A DNA stretch of 64,000 nt from Planctobacterium marinum (lineage in GTDB: Bacteria > Pseudomonadota > Gammaproteobacteria > Enterobacterales > Alteromonadaceae): contig NZ_AP027272.1 of NCBI RefSeq assembly GCF_036322805.1, positions 372,001 through 436,000 on the forward strand, written 5' to 3'. The position numbers were made by a program, and so were the translations under genes. Below the pieces are notes generated by a model. It was not told where the DNA came from and ran no database searches. It saw only the letters and a list, made by a program, of their open reading frames with translations. Positions 34,486 to 43,757 of the stretch are shown one piece after another (the first letter of the stretch is position 1; every line of letters begins with the position of its first letter).

Positions 34486-35640
34486 ATGCAGCTTGATTTA
34501 AACAGCGGGATTTTATTGATTGGTATCGTGCAAGGCGTTTTTCTTGCCATATTCCTGTTTACCAATCAAAAAGGATTAGCAACTGCCAATCGATATCTCG
34601 CCTGCTTACTGGTAGCTTTTGTATTCGCCTTGGCTGTCCATTTTTTAAAGGTGACTGAGCTTTGGCAGCAGTGGCTGTATCTGTACCTGTTTGGCAGTGT
34701 TGCAGTCTTTGCCTTTGGGCCTCTTTTGTATTTCTACGTGCGCGCTTTAACGCAACCACAAAAACCAGTCCAGTGGTTGCATTCGCTGCATTTGCTCCCT
34801 TTGGTGATAAACCTTTTGTTGTTCCTGTCCTACTTAAGCGCTCCCGAAGGGCAAATTGTTGCAGCGATGGAAAGGGCAAGCACCGAACCAAAAAACAGCA
34901 TCAACTTTTTACCTTTGCTTAAAATTGGCCTGATAACTGTGTATACCCTGGCGGCTTTCAAATTGTGGTTTGCTCACAATCATCGCATCCGCGCACAGTT
35001 TTCCGACATTGAACAAAAAAGCCTGCTTTGGCTGAGAAATTTGTTATTGGGGTTTCTCTGTTTTGAAGGTTTGTTTTTAGTCATTTTTAGTGCCGATTTG
35101 GATATCTCTAAGGTGCCGGGTCAAGTGGATACCTTGCTGTCCCTGGTATTAATTGCCATGATCTTTATGACCGGGTTTTACGGATTACAGCAGCCAGAAG
35201 TCTTCAGAAACCACAACAGAGAAAAACGATACCAAGGCGAGCAGGCCAAATTTGAAGACCGAGAAAAAACAGATAAAGCTAGTAGTAAAAATCTGAATCC
35301 CGAGCTGGAAGCGCAAATCAAACAGCGCCTTGAGCGAACAATGAATAGTGATAAAGTTTACCTGGATCGATTTTTAGATCTAAACAAACTCGCAGATCAT
35401 CTTGATGTAACTAGTCATCAGATATCAGAATATTTGAATCGCGTTTTAGAAATGAATTTTTACGACTTTATCAATCTACAGCGCATCGAAGAAGCCAAAC
35501 GACAACTCATCAATTCACAAGACTCTATATTGGATATCGCTCTGGCAGTGGGTTTTAATAACAAAACCACGTTTAATAAGGCTTTTAAGAAATACTCAAA
35601 CATGACACCCAGCCAATATCGGAAAAGTCACTTAAGTTAG
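34486..35640 (+). CDS. Membrane-anchored AraC family regulator
   Basis: A 384-residue protein. About seven transmembrane segments occupy residues 1-235 (from LNSGILLIGIVQGVFLAIFLF to LSLVLIAMIFMTGFYGL), followed by a charged linker. A C-terminal AraC-type domain spans about 290-384, with both helix-turn-helix motifs (LNKLADHLDVTSHQISEYLNRVLEMNFYDFINLQRIEEAKRQL and SILDIALAVGFNNKTTFNKAFKKYSNMTPSQYRK). The membrane part presumably senses a signal and the DNA-binding part acts from the membrane. It lies 132 bases upstream of the CPBP protease gene, a candidate target. A second paralogue-like protein is encoded at 43758-44891. Confidence 0.88.
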   Translation: MQLDLNSGILLIGIVQGVFLAIFLFTNQKGLATANRYLACLLVAFVFALAVHFLKVTELWQQWLYLYLFGSVAVFAFGPLLYFYVRALTQPQKPVQWLHSLHLLPLVINLLLFLSYLSAPEGQIVAAMERASTEPKNSINFLPLLKIGLITVYTLAAFKLWFAHNHRIRAQFSDIEQKSLLWLRNLLLGFLCFEGLFLVIFSADLDISKVPGQVDTLLSLVLIAMIFMTGFYGLQQPEVFRNHNREKRYQGEQAKFEDREKTDKASSKNLNPELEAQIKQRLERTMNSDKVYLDRFLDLNKLADHLDVTSHQISEYLNRVLEMNFYDFINLQRIEEAKRQLINSQDSILDIALAVGFNNKTTFNKAFKKYSNMTPSQYRKSHLS

Positions 35641-35772
35641 CCTGTGTGATATTCAGGTAACGATCCCACGAGATTGACTTTTTGCGGTGAGCCTCGTTCA
35701 ATCTGGACGATCCTTCCGTTATCAACCTTTAACCTTCAGCAAGTTTTGTAAACTTTTTGAAGGAAATTACAG

Positions 35773-36816
35773 ATGAATTCTTCATCCCCATTTACCCGGT
35801 TTGCCAATTCCCCAGCGGGAAAGGTCGCTGCATTGGCAGAAGTGCTTAGCGTATTTTTTGCAGGTAGTATTATTGCCTCATTCTTATTCCAAATTGCTGA
35901 GGTCAAAGGTCATCCGTTAATGGCGTTATTACAGGATGCACCGGATTTATTTGCCATTAGTTGGCAATTGTTGAAAGTACTGGCTTTGCAATATGTAGGC
36001 TGGTTTGTAGTGGTTATTATTATTGGTTTGCTGTTTCAGCGCCGTTTTATTGCTGGTTTGGGGTTTACCCGCAATGGCCAATCATTATATTGGTTAGTTG
36101 CATTGGGTATTATCGGATGGGCGGTGGGGGATATCCCCCTCAAAGTTCTATGGCTTATTGATGCGCAGTTTAACATCGGCGTCAGTGTACCGTGGCGAGA
36201 GGCTCTAATTCACAGTGAGAAAACCGCCGGATGGTGGACACTAATGGCGGTAACAAGTTTCGGATTTGTCGCCATTATTGAAGAGGTGTTCTGGCGTGGA
36301 TTTGTGCAGGCCCGTTTGCAAAAAAGCTTTTCCCCCTTGGTGGCAATCGTTGCTACAGCCGCCATGTTCACCCTGAGCCACGCTCAATATCATCAACCTG
36401 ACTGGTATCACCTGGCTACGATTGTGTCTTTATTTTTTAGCTCTCTTGTATTTGGTTGGCTGTTTTACAAGTCGGGCTCAATAATCCCTGCGATTGTGAT
36501 GCACAGTTTATTGAACTTCCCTGCCGATGGTGTTTTTACTTATCTGGCCTTGGGTTTGATGACCTGTATTGCTGCGTGGCAATTCCAGGTGATAAAACAA
36601 CAAGTGAATGCTGTTCAGCAAAGTTTCAGAGCGATGTCATTGCACCCCATGGATGGTATCCTGGTACTTTTTTTAGCAATCAGCATGTTGTCCATTAGTC
36701 AGTTTCCCATGCTTCCGTTGTATCTGCACTATGTGACGTTACCTGTTCTACTCGTTTGTTGGTGTTGGTTTCTGTCATGCTACAAATTGCGCCGAGATGT
36801 AAAAACGACTCAATAG
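35773..36816 (+). CDS. CPBP family intramembrane metalloprotease
   Basis: A 347-residue polytopic protein with about eight membrane segments. The CPBP/Abi motifs are present: EEVFWRGFVQARL (EExxxR), then FTLSHAQYH and IVMHSLLNF, giving the glutamates and two histidines needed for a type II CAAX-like protease. An N-terminal soluble patch precedes the first helix. The ATG at 35773 has AAGGAAATT upstream. Such proteins process prenylated or membrane peptides or take part in bacteriocin self-immunity; no bacteriocin gene was seen nearby. It may be controlled by the upstream AraC regulator. Confidence 0.85.
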   Translation: MNSSSPFTRFANSPAGKVAALAEVLSVFFAGSIIASFLFQIAEVKGHPLMALLQDAPDLFAISWQLLKVLALQYVGWFVVVIIIGLLFQRRFIAGLGFTRNGQSLYWLVALGIIGWAVGDIPLKVLWLIDAQFNIGVSVPWREALIHSEKTAGWWTLMAVTSFGFVAIIEEVFWRGFVQARLQKSFSPLVAIVATAAMFTLSHAQYHQPDWYHLATIVSLFFSSLVFGWLFYKSGSIIPAIVMHSLLNFPADGVFTYLALGLMTCIAAWQFQVIKQQVNAVQQSFRAMSLHPMDGILVLFLAISMLSISQFPMLPLYLHYVTLPVLLVCWCWFLSCYKLRRDVKTTQ

Positions 36817-36833
36817 CTTTTTTCAGGTTTAAT

Positions 36834-36855
36834 GGGGCGGGAACAGCCCCCTTTT
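36834..36855 (+). terminator. Possible terminator after the CPBP protease gene
   Basis: GGGGC-GGGAACA-GCCCC followed by CTTTT, 17 bases past the stop codon. The stem is short but GC-only. Confidence 0.5.
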
Positions 36856-36955
36856 GCAGAAGTCTTGTTACAAGAATTCACTCGTTTTCGGGAATTATTG
36901 GCGCTATGTTTAAACAAGTGAGTGTTGCCCGAGATTCTAACAGGCAACATAAAGC

Positions 36956-37795
36956 ATGAGTTTTGTTTTATCAGTATTTAGTATGGTGTTTGTCCGTTTC
37001 TGTCATCGTTCCAGTGTCTATCTAGCCCTCGCATACCTGCTCGTAGTTTTGTTGCAGTGGTTACATTTTACTCTTTATTTTAAGCAAGCCGCTGGCGTTT
37101 CTCTTATCTGGAGCCTGGTGGACTGGGGCGTATGGTTTGCACTATTTGTGGGGCTTTCCAGGCTAATGCGGCAAAGCCGACAAGGAGGGGGCGGCTCTAT
37201 TTGTATACCGGTGACCTTTGTTTTATTGGCTGGCGTTATACAAATCACCATAGCGTGTATGATCTACTATGTGATATTCGAAGCGGATAAAGCGCTACTC
37301 ACCAGCATTAGCCAATCGTTGAATAAGCGTTGGCTGCAAAATTTAATGATTGCTGCCATTATGGTGTTGTTATTGTTTTTATTGCGTAAACCTGCGCGAA
37401 GTATACAAGAGGGCGAAACTACTGACGCCCAAGTACCAGAGCTTGAGAACTTTGCCCCTGATGGTATTTCCGAAAAGGAACTGTCTTTATTTGATGGTAA
37501 ACACTATCACCGCTTATTCCCATCGGATGTTCTGGCGGTCGTTGCCAACAAAAACTATCTGTCTGTTTACACCGAAAATCGTGAAATTGTTATTCGTTCC
37601 ACCCTCAAAACCTTTAGTAATGAACTCAACGATAGCCGGTTTGTGCAAATCAGCCGCTCAGCAATAATTAACCGTGAAGCCATTGATGGATTATTTAAAT
37701 ATTCTCGCACCAGTTATCGAGTCAAGATGCTTAATAATCACGAGTTCAACGTAAGTAAAACCTACCTTCCCGAACTCAAGGCGCTATTTAGCTGA
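36956..37795 (+). CDS. LytTR-domain membrane regulator
   Basis: A 279-residue protein. About four transmembrane segments lie in residues 1-145, followed by a short linker and a C-terminal LytTR DNA-binding domain (about 170-279). It is recognised by DVLAVVANKNYLSVYTENREIVIRSTLKTF and FVQISRSAIINREAIDGLFKYSR, the usual LytTR strands. There is no receiver domain, so it is a one-component membrane regulator rather than a classical response regulator. It lies 95 bases upstream of the epimerase and S41 peptidase genes, which it may control. Confidence 0.87.
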   Translation: MSFVLSVFSMVFVRFCHRSSVYLALAYLLVVLLQWLHFTLYFKQAAGVSLIWSLVDWGVWFALFVGLSRLMRQSRQGGGGSICIPVTFVLLAGVIQITIACMIYYVIFEADKALLTSISQSLNKRWLQNLMIAAIMVLLLFLLRKPARSIQEGETTDAQVPELENFAPDGISEKELSLFDGKHYHRLFPSDVLAVVANKNYLSVYTENREIVIRSTLKTFSNELNDSRFVQISRSAIINREAIDGLFKYSRTSYRVKMLNNHEFNVSKTYLPELKALFS

Positions 37796-37890
37796 AACAA
37801 CTATCCCGGCGATATCACCATTCATCCCAAGCCCTTTGAAATTAACCCCTGGCTGGATAGGCTTGGAGTCGAGATTAACGAGGAGATGTT

Positions 37891-39012
37891 ATGAATCGAC
37901 GCCAATTTTTATCCGTTTCGACAGCCGTCGCAGGCAGTGTTGCAGCTGGAATTTCTGTCCCCGGGTTCGCCAAAGATAGCGGTGAAAAGCTAAAGGTTTT
38001 GGTGTTGGGTGGGAGAGATTATTTTGGTCCAACGCTGATAAACGCTCTGTTGCAGGCCGGGCATTCAGTAACCCATTTTAATCGCGGTTTTACCAACCCT
38101 GAGCTGTTTCAGCATTTGCAATGGATTCGAGGTGACCGAGAGGTTCGGGATGGCTCTGGTTTGATCAATCTGAAGCAGCATCTGAAGCAGCACAATTATG
38201 ATTTAGTGGTTGATAGCTGGCAAAAGCACCCTATGTTCGTGCCTCCAATAGCTAAGCTATTAAAAGGGCATATCGGACAATATCACTACGTTTCCAGTAT
38301 TTCCGCTTATAAAGATAAAAACACCGTGCATATTGATGAAGACTACCCGCTTGTGGATTTAAGTGATTCCACCATAGAGGATCGGCGGCACACATATGGC
38401 AGAGCCAAAGCCTGGTCTGAGACCGTGCTGTTCGAAGAGCTTGGTGACAAGGTAACTACCTTTCGCTCCCACGGCATGCGCAGCGACAGAACCCCCAATC
38501 GTATTTATGAACCCTATTGGCCAGCGCGATTTCTGGAAGGGGGAACCATCGTGCTGCCCAAAGACGATAATCATGTGATGCAGGTGTGTGATGTTAAATC
38601 CATGATTGCCTTCATGCTGCATTGTCAGCACAAAGGGCTTTCCGGCCCCTTCAATGTCGCTCGCGATACCATGGCTTTCTCTGACTATGTGCAAGAGGTG
38701 GAGAAGGTCACCCAAACTCCCCACCAAAAAGTCTGGGTACCGAAAGACTTTTTGGCTGAGCAGGGGGTTGAGCCTTATCGCCATTTACCGCTTTGGCGCC
38801 CGCAGCTGGCAGGCTTTTATCACATCAATATCAATAAGGCCAAGCAGGCCGGATTAGTGAATCGTTCCGTGGTAGATATGGTGACAGACCAATTAGCGGG
38901 CTATTTGCGACGCAATCCCAAGCAGGACTTTATGTTTGGTGGGGTCGGTACCATCAGTCGCCAAAAAGAACGGCAGATCCTGAATGCCTGGAAAAACGCC
39001 ACCATCGCCTGA
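37891..39012 (+). CDS. Tat-exported NAD-dependent epimerase/dehydratase-like protein
   Basis: A 373-residue protein. A twin-arginine signal (MNRRQFLSVSTAVAGSVAAGISVPGFA) is followed by an extended short-chain dehydrogenase fold. The dinucleotide motif is degenerate (VLVLGGRDYFGPTLINALL in place of GxxGxxG), as in atypical extended SDRs. A region YHYVSSISAYKD and YGRAKAWSE provides a serine and a YxxxK-like motif, so catalysis is possible. Export through Tat suggests cofactor binding before export. GAGGAG 5 bases before the ATG supports the start. The next gene (S41 peptidase) starts 34 bases after the stop, so they are likely co-transcribed. Confidence 0.82.
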   Translation: MNRRQFLSVSTAVAGSVAAGISVPGFAKDSGEKLKVLVLGGRDYFGPTLINALLQAGHSVTHFNRGFTNPELFQHLQWIRGDREVRDGSGLINLKQHLKQHNYDLVVDSWQKHPMFVPPIAKLLKGHIGQYHYVSSISAYKDKNTVHIDEDYPLVDLSDSTIEDRRHTYGRAKAWSETVLFEELGDKVTTFRSHGMRSDRTPNRIYEPYWPARFLEGGTIVLPKDDNHVMQVCDVKSMIAFMLHCQHKGLSGPFNVARDTMAFSDYVQEVEKVTQTPHQKVWVPKDFLAEQGVEPYRHLPLWRPQLAGFYHININKAKQAGLVNRSVVDMVTDQLAGYLRRNPKQDFMFGGVGTISRQKERQILNAWKNATIA

Positions 39013-39046
39013 CATTACCGAGATACATAACCTGAGGATTTTTCTA

Positions 39047-40051
39047 GTGAACAAACAACTAAACAAACTGATATTAATACTGGCAATGTGTTTTACCTTG
39101 CCGAACTTCGCGCAAGCTTCGACAGGGGCAATGCAAAATCACACAGCTCAGCAGTACGGTGAGCTAATTAAAGAAATCAGTGCTTCGTTGCAAGAGAGTT
39201 TTGTCATTCCCGAGGTAACACCTGCCTATGCGCAGGCACTGGATCAGTGTCTGGTATCGGATTGCCTGGCGGGAGTGACTGAACAAAGTAAAGCGGCACA
39301 AAAGATCACTGAAATAATGCAAGCCGCGCACGCCGACAAACATCTGAAGGTATTTGCGCCGGGAGAAAAACCGGGGCGCAGAAAAAAAATGGCATCGAAA
39401 GGCCCTGGAACTGATAAACCCGCCAAAGCTAAGCCTTCCAGCCCCACGGGTATTGAGGCAGTAGAAATACTGTCTGACAATACCGGCTATATCAAAATCA
39501 GTAGCTTTCCGGGTACGCAAGCCTCACTGGAGGCCACCCGGGAAGCGCTGATTTCTCTGCAAGATACCCATACTCTGGTATTCGACATCAGGCGTCATCG
39601 GGGCGGTACTAAAACTAATATTTCGGAGATCGCCAGCTTTCTTTTCGCGCAGCCCACCCACATGGTGACTACTCAATCTCCCCATGTGAATGAAGGTAAG
39701 GCCACCCCTCATGTGTCAGCGCCGAATGAGTATGCCGATAAATTCAAGGATAAGCCGGTGTTTGTGCTTACCAGTGAGCGCAGCGGCTCGGCAGCAGAGC
39801 ATTTTGCCATGGCCATTAAAGCCACGGGGCGAGGCATTTTAATCGGTGAAACCACCGCAGGTTTTGGTCATTGGGGCGGCATGGTGCAACTGGAGCAGGG
39901 TTATTCGCTATTTCTTCCGGTAGGGCGTACTTATCACCCTAAAACCAAGCTGGGTTGGGAAGGTATTGGTGTGACACCCGATATCATTGTTCCAGCCGAT
40001 GACAGCCTTGAATACACCTTGAAGCGTATTCATTCGCCTTATAGCAGTTAA
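39047..40051 (+). CDS. S41 family (C-terminal processing/IRBP-like) peptidase
   Basis: A 334-residue exported protease-like protein. The signal is NKLILILAMCFTLPNFAQA. A helical N-terminal part follows (LIKEISASLQESFVIPEV ... HADKHLKVF), then the S41 catalytic core. Strand and nucleophile region: GYIKISSFPG ... LVFDIRRHRGG ... VFVLTSERSGSAAEHFAMAIK. The Ser in GSAAEHF is the likely nucleophile; the following GRGILIGETTAGFGHWG provides the closing strand. The start is GTG at 39047 with AGGA 8 bases upstream. An ATG at 38984 would overlap the epimerase gene. Family is clear; substrate unknown. Confidence 0.87.
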   Translation: MNKQLNKLILILAMCFTLPNFAQASTGAMQNHTAQQYGELIKEISASLQESFVIPEVTPAYAQALDQCLVSDCLAGVTEQSKAAQKITEIMQAAHADKHLKVFAPGEKPGRRKKMASKGPGTDKPAKAKPSSPTGIEAVEILSDNTGYIKISSFPGTQASLEATREALISLQDTHTLVFDIRRHRGGTKTNISEIASFLFAQPTHMVTTQSPHVNEGKATPHVSAPNEYADKFKDKPVFVLTSERSGSAAEHFAMAIKATGRGILIGETTAGFGHWGGMVQLEQGYSLFLPVGRTYHPKTKLGWEGIGVTPDIIVPADDSLEYTLKRIHSPYSS

Positions 40052-40069
40052 TCACTCTTAAACAACTCA

Positions 40070-40096
40070 GGCCGGATGCACTTAGCTGTTCCGGCC
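40070..40096 (+). terminator. Weak hairpin after the S41 gene
   Basis: GGCCGG and CCGGCC form a 6-bp stem with a 15-base loop, 19 bases past the stop. The tail (CGGTATTTAGC) is only moderately T-rich. Confidence 0.3.
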
Positions 40097-40253
40097 CGGT
40101 ATTTAGCAGCCTTTAAACTTCTAAAAACGCTTCGGGAACAACCGGTAATCCAAATCAAGGGGCAATTTTTTTGTAGCTGGCATCGATGTAATTCGTATGG
40201 CGTTTATTTCATCCACAAAAATCGGCTTTGATACTCCATCTGTACAGCTTGTC

Positions 40254-40262
40254 TGCTATACT
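40254..40262 (+). promoter_or_regulatory. Extended -10 promoter of ybiT
   Basis: TGCTATACT is an extended -10 (TGn plus TATACT) 58 bases upstream of the TTG start. The -35 is weak, as is normal for extended -10 promoters. Confidence 0.5.
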
Positions 40263-40319
40263 GCGCGCCCTTTAGCCATCGGGCTATCCATATAAACTTC
40301 GACTTTTGAGAGCTTTCCT

Positions 40320-41918
40320 TTGATCAGTGCCGCAAACATCACCATGCAGTTTGGTTCTAAACCACTGTTTGAAAACATTTCTGCCAAATTTTCCAATGGC
40401 AATCGCTATGGTTTGATTGGGGCCAATGGCTGCGGAAAATCCACTTTTATGCGGATCCTGAGCGGTAAGCAAACCCCCAGTGCAGGCAACGTGTCTTTGG
40501 CACCGGGTACCAAGTTAGGGGTGCTAAATCAGGACCAGTTCGCTTACGAAGATATGTCGGTGGTGGATACCGTGATCATGGGCGATACTCAGCTATGGGC
40601 GGTAAAACAAGAGCGTGATGCCATTTATGCCAAAACCGATATGAGCGAAGAGGAAGGCATGCGGGTGGCGGATCTGGAAGTGCAGTTTGCCGAGATGGAC
40701 GGCTACACGGCAGAAGCACGGGCTGGTGATATCTTATCGGCAGCGGGTATCGAGGAAAGTTATCATTTTGGCTTGATGAAAGAGGTGGCGCCGGGACGCA
40801 AGGTGCGGGTGCTGTTAGCGCAAGCCCTGTTTGCTGAACCGGATGTATTGTTGCTGGACGAACCCACTAACAACCTGGATATCTATACTATCCATTGGCT
40901 GGCGGAAGAGCTGAACAAACGCAAATCTACTATGTTGATCATTTCTCACGACCGCCACTTTCTCAATTCAGTATGTACCCACATGGCGGATATCGATTAT
41001 CAGGACTTGCGCATTTTTCCCGGTAATTACGACGCGTTTGTGGCTGCCGCAGCCTTGATTCAGGAACAACTGCATCATGAGAATGCCAAAAAATCCGCTG
41101 AAATAGAGGATTTACAAGCCTTTGTGGCGCGCTTCTCGGCTAATGCTTCTAAAGCGAAACAGGCCACTTCGCGGGCCAAACGTCTGGAGAAAATTGAGTT
41201 AGCAGAGATTAAAGCCTCCAGTCGTCGTCGTCCCTATATCCAATTTAAACAACACAAAAAACTGCATCGCCTGGCGATTACCCTCGATGGTATCGCTCAC
41301 GGCTATCCCGACCTACCACTGTTTAGCGATGGCAACTTATTGCTTGAAGCCGGCTCTCGCCTGGCGGTGATTGGTGAAAATGGCGCAGGTAAAACCACCT
41401 TACTCAAGTGTTTGATTGACGAACTGGCGGTAAACGAAGGGCGTATTAAGTGGGCGGAAAATGCAGCCATCGGTTATGTGCCGCAGGACAGCAGTCGTGA
41501 CTTTGATGGCGACTGGACCCTATACGAATGGATGTCGTTGTGGCGCAATGAAAAGCACGACGACCTGCAGGTTAAAGCCATGCTCGGTCGATTGCTATTC
41601 AGCGCTGATGACTTTAACAAAAAGGTATCGGTTTGCTCGGGTGGCGAGAAAAACCGATTGTTATTCGGCAAACTGATGCTGCAGGATATCAATGTGCTGG
41701 TGCTGGATGAACCCACTAACCACCTGGATATGGAATCCATCGAAGCCCTTAATGATGCCCTGCTGCAATTTGACGGCACCATCATCTTCGTCAGTCACGA
41801 TCACGAATTTATCAGCTCTTTGGCCACGCAAGTGATAGAAATCAGTGAGCAAAAGCTGAACTATTTTGATGGTACTTATGAAGAGTTTTTAGCCAGCGAG
41901 TCAGCCAAAACGGCTTAA
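40320..41918 (+). CDS. ybiT: ABC-F family ribosome-associated ATPase YbiT
   Basis: A 532-residue soluble protein with two ABC domains and no membrane segments. NBD1 has Walker [10 protein letters not shown] and Walker [16 protein letters not shown]2 has GENGAGKTT, signature [14 protein letters not shown] and [12 protein letters not shown]. The intervening linker ([33 protein letters not shown]) is the ABC-F linker that reaches the ribosomal peptidyl-transferase region. It follows the E. coli YbiT sequence closely over its whole length. The start is TTG; the N-terminus [21 protein letters not shown] aligns with YbiT from its first residue. It ends by overlapping the stop of the convergent TPR gene. 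Confidence 0.93.
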   Translation: MISAANITMQFGSKPLFENISAKFSNGNRYGLIGANGCGKSTFMRILSGKQTPSAGNVSLAPGTKLGVLNQDQFAYEDMSVVDTVIMGDTQLWAVKQERDAIYAKTDMSEEEGMRVADLEVQFAEMDGYTAEARAGDILSAAGIEESYHFGLMKEVAPGRKVRVLLAQALFAEPDVLLLDEPTNNLDIYTIHWLAEELNKRKSTMLIISHDRHFLNSVCTHMADIDYQDLRIFPGNYDAFVAAAALIQEQLHHENAKKSAEIEDLQAFVARFSANASKAKQATSRAKRLEKIELAEIKASSRRRPYIQFKQHKKLHRLAITLDGIAHGYPDLPLFSDGNLLLEAGSRLAVIGENGAGKTTLLKCLIDELAVNEGRIKWAENAAIGYVPQDSSRDFDGDWTLYEWMSLWRNEKHDDLQVKAMLGRLLFSADDFNKKVSVCSGGEKNRLLFGKLMLQDINVLVLDEPTNHLDMESIEALNDALLQFDGTIIFVSHDHEFISSLATQVIEISEQKLNYFDGTYEEFLASESAKTA

Positions 41919-42835
41919 GTTTCTAACATAGCCAGAAACTGATTGATCTTGCGTTTCAGACTGGCATCTTCAGCTTCATCTTTCAGACGTTCAAAATCCT
42001 GAAGTGAAGTATCGGGGTGCTGACTTAAATAGTGTAATTGGGTGAGTCTGAAGCGTATCCAGTCATCTGAAATAGTGCGCTGCTCAGCGGGCAATTGAGC
42101 GTATTGCTCGATGCAGGTTATGCCTAACGCCAACTGGCGTTTTGATTCAGCGGCCTGTTTCGCCAGCTGATAATACAAGATGGCAGAAAACGATTGAGTG
42201 GCTGCCTGATTGGTTTTGTCTATCGACATCAGTACATCAAGTGCCTTGGAATGATGTCCATAACTTGAAAGCCACATGGCGTAGTCGTATTTGAAAGTCT
42301 CGTCCTCTTCTGATGAAGAACTCTTCAGTGCCTTCAGGTAGCGTTGGTGCACCCATTCAAGTGGCTTTTCCTGTAACATTTTTTGCACTTCAAAACTAAA
42401 TGCGGCCTTCTCATCTATTTGCCTTAATTGCGCCACTAAATCCGGTATCGATTCTTTTTCGCCACCGGCCAACACAGGTGCTTCCTGATGAAAGCGAATT
42501 AATCCAACAATCGTGTCTTTGTGTTGTGGAGCTACAGCGAGGGCTTGCTCAAAGTAGTTCTTGGCGTCTCTGGCATAACTCAGTTTGCTAAATATATTAG
42601 CTTGCTGCGCCTGTTTCGCGGCAATGCGTCCGGCCAGAAAGAGGGCATCCGGTTGTTGTGGTTGCTGTTGCAAGGCTTTTTCGATGTACTTTTGCGCGGT
42701 TTCCAGTTGCTCTTCGATAAAAGCCTGCTGAGCTATTTCCAGCAAACTCTCATTGGCTAAGCTTTCATCAGAAATGAAAACACCGCTCAGGCTTATACAG
42801 GCGATTAAACAAGATAGAAGCTGTTTGATAGACAT
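41915..42835 (-). CDS. Periplasmic TPR-repeat protein
   Basis: A 306-residue protein with a signal peptide ([27 protein letters not shown]). Helical TPR-like repeats begin at [39 protein letters not shown]. The rest is helical, with TPR-like spacing ([18 protein letters not shown]). No catalytic motif is seen. A likely scaffold or assembly factor; partner unknown. The ATG at 42835 has GGGAGA 6 bases upstream. A longer frame back to 42889 overlaps the upstream DUF2306-like gene. The gene starts 19 bases after that gene's stop, so they may be co-transcribed. Confidence 0.8.
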   Translation of the reverse strand: MSIKQLLSCLIACISLSGVFISDESLANESLLEIAQQAFIEEQLETAQKYIEKALQQQPQQPDALFLAGRIAAKQAQQANIFSKLSYARDAKNYFEQALAVAPQHKDTIVGLIRFHQEAPVLAGGEKESIPDLVAQLRQIDEKAAFSFEVQKMLQEKPLEWVHQRYLKALKSSSSEEDETFKYDYAMWLSSYGHHSKALDVLMSIDKTNQAATQSFSAILYYQLAKQAAESKRQLALGITCIEQYAQLPAEQRTISDDWIRFRLTQLHYLSQHPDTSLQDFERLKDEAEDASLKRKINQFLAMLET

Positions 42836-42854
42836 TGGGTTTCTCCCGGATGAA

Positions 42855-43604
42855 TTAGACTTTGGAAATTTGTTTGAAAGTACGCCCATGCAGAGCGAAG
42901 ACGTTTAACTTGAGCATCCAATAGAAAATTGTCAGCAAAGTGAGTACTGTTGGCGCAAACCAGTCGAAATAGCCGCCTAATATTTTTTGGGCCACAAAAA
43001 AGCCGGTCACGGCGGTGGCGTAGCCCGCTAACATTTTTGAGAGGTGCAGCACCAGCCAACGCTTTCTGGCAAGACCCGGTTGCGAGAAGAGCCACAAATC
43101 TACCAGACAAAAGCCTATCGCAACCACACCAAAAACGGTTTGCAAGGGTTGAAAACCGCCATACAGCCACTTTGAATAGAACAGGATAAACAGGCTGACC
43201 GAAGCCGTCACACCAATTAATGTATAGTCCAGGCGGTAGTGATGTTTTGGATTTTTAAAATACAAACTGCGAATCCCGCCTAGCAGAAAATACAGGGTCA
43301 TGACACTGATCTGGAACATTGAGGTACTGAAGTGGAAGGGCATTGTCGCTACTATCAGGGTGAACACAGCTGACAAGGTCATCAGCAAAAAGAACAATGT
43401 GCCAGTGAGTTTGTGAAGGCGTCCGCCTTTTTTAGCAATTAATGCCAAACCGCCCACCACAAAGGCCAGACTGCCTAAGATGACATGCGCGGCGATAAGG
43501 CCGTTAACCAGACGAATCTCCAGCAGAATGACAAATAGGGCTGTTGCTATGATTGAAAGAGTTGAGGTTATACTTAGATATCGAATAAGTAATTGCGAGT
43601 TCAT
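42855..43604 (-). CDS. DUF2306-like polytopic membrane protein
   Basis: A 249-residue membrane protein with about seven predicted transmembrane segments. The block HVILGSLAFVVGGLALIAKKGGRLHKLTGTLFFLLM is typical of the DUF2306-like family; conserved histidines lie in or near membrane segments (AAHVILG, LHKLTG). Some DUF2306-related proteins resemble cytochrome-type or heme membrane proteins, but that is not established here. It sits divergent from an AraC-type regulator (43758) over a 153-base gap, and upstream of the TPR gene, so the AraC protein may control it. Confidence 0.65.
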   Translation of the reverse strand: MNSQLLIRYLSITSTLSIIATALFVILLEIRLVNGLIAAHVILGSLAFVVGGLALIAKKGGRLHKLTGTLFFLLMTLSAVFTLIVATMPFHFSTSMFQISVMTLYFLLGGIRSLYFKNPKHHYRLDYTLIGVTASVSLFILFYSKWLYGGFQPLQTVFGVVAIGFCLVDLWLFSQPGLARKRWLVLHLSKMLAGYATAVTGFFVAQKILGGYFDWFAPTVLTLLTIFYWMLKLNVFALHGRTFKQISKV

Positions 43605-43757
43605 TGGGTTCCCCTTGTTTTGAGCACCCAGATTAGACTTTCAAATAGCTGAAAACCTCTCAAAAGCCATTTTGAGAGTAGGAAAAACAAGAACTGAGAG
43701 TACATTTATGCTGATAATTAACCCTGAGAGTATTTTCTGCCGACGGGGGCTGGCTAA

